64,000 bases of DNA from Glutamicibacter mishrai (lineage in GTDB: Bacteria > Actinomycetota > Actinomycetes > Actinomycetales > Micrococcaceae): the NCBI RefSeq assembly GCF_012221945.1, contig NZ_CP032549.1, positions 806,001-870,000 of the forward strand. Direction: 5' to 3'. Position numbers and translations under genes: made by a program. The notes under the pieces are model-generated. The model made no database searches, was not told the DNA's origin, and was given only the letters and a program-made list of their open reading frames with translations. Positions 62,328 to 64,000 of this stretch are shown one piece after another; positions within the stretch are counted from its first letter, which is position 1, and each line of letters begins with the position of its first letter.

Positions 62328-62936
62328 CTACTTGTTGTTGCGCATGAACTTGGCCAGTACGCCAATCACGCCGCCGAGAATGACCACACCGATCACGACC
62401 CACATCACCGGGCTCATCGAGCTGCCGGCATCCTGCATCGGGGTATCGCTCGACTGGGCCGACTCGCTAGGCTGGGCCGACTCGCTAGGCTGGGCCGACT
62501 CGCTTGGCGCGCTGATCATCGATGGGGTTGGCTTCGCATCGTTCTTGATGGTGAAGCCCAGGTTGTTCTCGACCGGGTGCCCGTCCTCGGAGACCACGCG
62601 GAAAGCCAGGTCGTACTCGCCGTTGCCCAGTTCCTCGGCAGGGGTGACGGTCACGGTCGTGCCCTTGGTTTCGGCCTTGGCATCGACCTCTTTGCCGTCC
62701 TGCTTGAGCACTACCTTCGTGGATTCCACGCCGGACATGGTCTGCAGCTCGCCGGAGAAGGTCAGGACCAATTCCTTGGGCGCGGTCTTCAGGCTTGCGC
62801 CGTCCTGGGGGGTGGAGCTGACCAATTCGTCATGGGCGCTGGCGGCGGTGATCGAGGTGAACAGGGCCAGGATCGACAGCGCGATCACTGCGGCCATGCG
62901 GGTGAGGTTCATTGCGGGCAGGGTCAGGTTCTTCAT
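62328..62936 (-). CDS. copC: CopC-domain copper-resistance protein, membrane-anchored
   Basis: The 202-residue protein has a Sec signal (cleavage ASAH, exposing an N-terminal histidine) and a CopC domain (about 35-132: HDELVSSTPQDGASLKTAPKELVLTFSGEL, EDGHPVENNLGFTIK), so the Cu(II)-binding N-terminal His and the Asp/His of the C-terminal loop are present. A low-complexity linker of Pro/Ser/Glu/Ala repeats (PSESAQ three times) follows, then a C-terminal transmembrane helix (VMWVVIGVVILGGVIGVL). It starts at ATG 62936. The repeat unit in DNA is 18 bases, at 62454-62507. It precedes PCuAC in the same operon. Confidence 0.93.
   Translation of the reverse strand: MKNLTLPAMNLTRMAAVIALSILALFTSITAASAHDELVSSTPQDGASLKTAPKELVLTFSGELQTMSGVESTKVVLKQDGKEVDAKAETKGTTVTVTPAEELGNGEYDLAFRVVSEDGHPVENNLGFTIKNDAKPTPSMISAPSESAQPSESAQPSESAQSSDTPMQDAGSSMSPVMWVVIGVVILGGVIGVLAKFMRNNK
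62454..62507. repeat. 18-bp tandem repeat, three copies, in copC
   Basis: Three nearly identical 18-base units (62454-62471, 62472-62489, 62490-62507) encode three SESAQP units in the linker of CopC. The last copy has one base change (CTTGG for CTAGG). Copy number could vary between strains by slippage without shifting frame. Confidence 0.9.
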
Positions 62937-62982
62937 TATTGTCCTTCCAATCCCCCGTTCATGGGGGTGTTTCGTTATTGTC

Positions 62983-63621
62983 TTAGGCGGCAAGAACGAA
63001 GAAAGGCGGGCCTCGGCGCTCTGGCAGTCTTCCCAATTGCGCCAGCTTGAGTTGAAAACGCAACGGGAAATAGGCCGGGAGGACCGGGGCCTCGGGAACC
63101 TGGATACGGATCAGCGCGAGGATGCGCCGGGCCGAGGACAGGGTGAGATAGGAGCCCAAGAGGTTCAGCAGTCGTTCGCCCTGGTTCAACACGAGGATGC
63201 TGACCACGGCGGCCAGTACGTGCGCATAGAGCATCGACTCGGTGTGCACGTCGGCGTAGTGGGTGCTGATGTTGTGGGCGAGCTCGATGCTGCGCCCGGT
63301 GTGCTGCACGTGCTCCATGCCCGATACGCCGGAACCGTCGTGGCTCATCACCGACAGGCTCAGGTGGAACAGGCCTTGGCTGGCGATCACCACCAGGCTG
63401 GTGGCCCACACGGAGAACTTCTTCCCAACCAGCAGCAGGGCGATCACCGCGGAAATACAGGTGATCAGGCCCATGGCGACCAGCGACATTTTTGTCGGCG
63501 CGCTATGCGCGTGAGCCGCGAAAGCTGTCCAGGTGCACACGCTCGCCGCCAACCAGCCGCGCAGGACGCGGGTTGCGGGATTCTGTGGCACGGGGTTCAG
63601 CCTACTCTTCTGGTGGGTCAT
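62983..63621 (-). CDS. Hypothetical polytopic membrane protein of the copper cluster
   Basis: I do not recognise a named family. The 212-residue protein has an N-terminal arm followed by several hydrophobic segments (AHSAPTKMSLVAMGLITCISAVIALLLVG, VWATSLVVIASQGLFHLSLSVM, MLYAHVLAAVVSILVLNQG). Its notable feature is a loop rich in His and Met, SHDGSGVSGMEHVQHTGRSIELAHNISTHYADVHTESMLYAHV. Two of its His lie beside hydrophobic helices and could bind copper. The start is ATG 63621. It is the first gene of the presumed copper operon and ends 46 bases before copC. Confidence 0.75.
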   Translation of the reverse strand: MTHQKSRLNPVPQNPATRVLRGWLAASVCTWTAFAAHAHSAPTKMSLVAMGLITCISAVIALLLVGKKFSVWATSLVVIASQGLFHLSLSVMSHDGSGVSGMEHVQHTGRSIELAHNISTHYADVHTESMLYAHVLAAVVSILVLNQGERLLNLLGSYLTLSSARRILALIRIQVPEAPVLPAYFPLRFQLKLAQLGRLPERRGPPFFVLAA

Positions 63622-63676
63622 CAAGCACGCCTGATTCTACGCGAAGTAGAAGATCGGCTCAAACCTGCTGTTAAGC

Positions 63677-63729
63677 AGCAAGGCCCGACCCTGTCCCCGG
63701 AAGATTCCGGAGATGGGTCGGGCCTTGCT
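63677..63729. terminator. Terminator of the HU gene
   Basis: A perfect 15-bp stem (arms 63677-63691 and 63715-63729) encloses a smaller CCGGA/TCCGG hairpin. It lies 15 bases beyond the HU stop on the minus strand. Confidence 0.85.
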
Positions 63730-63744
63730 CAAGCCTAGAGAAGC

Positions 63745-64000
63745 TTACTTCTTGGCAACAGCAGCCTTCAGCTTCGAACCAGCAGTCAGCTTGACCGAGT
63801 GGCCAGCAGGAATCTGGATTGCTTCACCGGTCTGTGGGTTGCGGCCGGTGCGAGCTGCACGATCGGTGCGCTCTACAGCCAACCAACCTGGGATCGACAC
63901 CTTCTCACCCTTGGAAATCTGGTCGACGAAAACCTCGAACACAGCATCCAGAACACCGTTAACGGCAACCTGGGAGTTTTCGGTCTTCGCTGCAACAGCA
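63745..64000 (-). CDS. hup: DNA-binding protein HU (5' end outside window)
   Basis: The 3' part (85 residues) of a histone-like HU protein is present; about ten N-terminal codons lie beyond base 64000. The sequence reads AVAAKTENSQVAVNGVLDAVFEVFVDQISKGEKVSIPGWLAVERTDRAARTGRNPQTGEAIQIPAGHSVKLTAGSKLKAAVAKK. It includes the DNA-binding arm with GRNPQTGEAIQIPA and its conserved proline. HU wraps and bends DNA without sequence preference. Apparent internal starts (GTG near 63942) are shadows of the incomplete frame. A strong terminator follows. Confidence 0.95.
   Translation of the reverse strand, partial: AVAAKTENSQVAVNGVLDAVFEVFVDQISKGEKVSIPGWLAVERTDRAARTGRNPQTGEAIQIPAGHSVKLTAGSKLKAAVAKK

Noticed and set aside
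62454-62507. Possible CRISPR-like repeats
   Set aside because: The units are contiguous, in frame within copC and have no spacers.

Overview
The window is a contiguous piece of a G+C-rich actinobacterial chromosome. Gene content and protein wording point to the family Micrococcaceae, something like Glutamicibacter or Arthrobacter. The clues are a MerR-type HspR with HAIR operators, a DinB/DUF664 protein of the mycothiol-dependent type, small actinobacterial families (DUF3073, DUF4235), YkoEDC with a TPP riboswitch, fused MrpA-MrpB, and a DyP/CopC/PCuAC copper cluster. The genus is inferred; no rRNA is present. I see no insertion sequence, prophage or CRISPR array. Most of the window is core genome with tight operons and strong intergenic hairpins.

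Layout. 1-1290: end of purF, then purM. 1347-3547: sir2 and DUF3073 on the minus strand, then a membrane-anchored septum-formation-like protein. 3617-6211: clpB under a HAIR operator. 6376-10955: DinB-like protein, GNAT, a TerC exporter behind a yybP-ykoY manganese riboswitch, YccF, trmB and a second GNAT whose start lies in the trmB terminator hairpin. 10952-15006: heat-shock operon dnaK-grpE-dnaJ-hspR (minus) with two HAIR boxes around its promoter. 15663-21437: a 1924-residue secreted amylase-pullulanase with two LacI-type operators, AT-richer than its surroundings. 21735-27572: DEAD-box helicase, MMPL exporter divergent from marR-lysE, and a low-molecular-weight tyrosine phosphatase.

27559-32100: a P-loop kinase/PabB fusion and pabC for p-aminobenzoate synthesis, separated by cardiolipin synthase on the opposite strand. 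32097-35218: TPP-riboswitch-controlled ECF transporter (YkoE plus a YkoD-YkoC fusion). 35303-42030: DUF4235, then the mrp Na+/H+ antiporter operon (AB-C-D-E-F-G, minus). 42175-48228: UMF1-type MFS, dcd, VanY-like carboxypeptidase, a small membrane protein, class I fumarase, SseB-like protein and tRNA-Gly(CCC). 48298-55532: AEC carrier, a cystine-type amino-acid ABC operon, HerA-like ATPase, an unknown membrane-anchored protein and an MFS exporter. 55646-63621: thioredoxin/NHL protein and a copper-handling cluster (lipoprotein, CopD-CtaG fusion, DyP peroxidase, PCuAC, CopC, unknown His-rich membrane protein). 63745-64000: 3' part of an HU gene.

Functional themes. One HspR circuit controls dnaK and clpB. 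Two metabolite riboswitches (Mn2+, TPP) govern transport. The copper cluster probably delivers copper and heme-peroxidase activity outside the membrane. I see no clear multi-gene system that is wholly undescribed. The most unusual items are the kinase-PabB fusion, the start codon embedded in the trmB terminator, the TPP riboswitch with a perfect anti-RBS hairpin, and the paired-operator control of the bimodular pullulanase.
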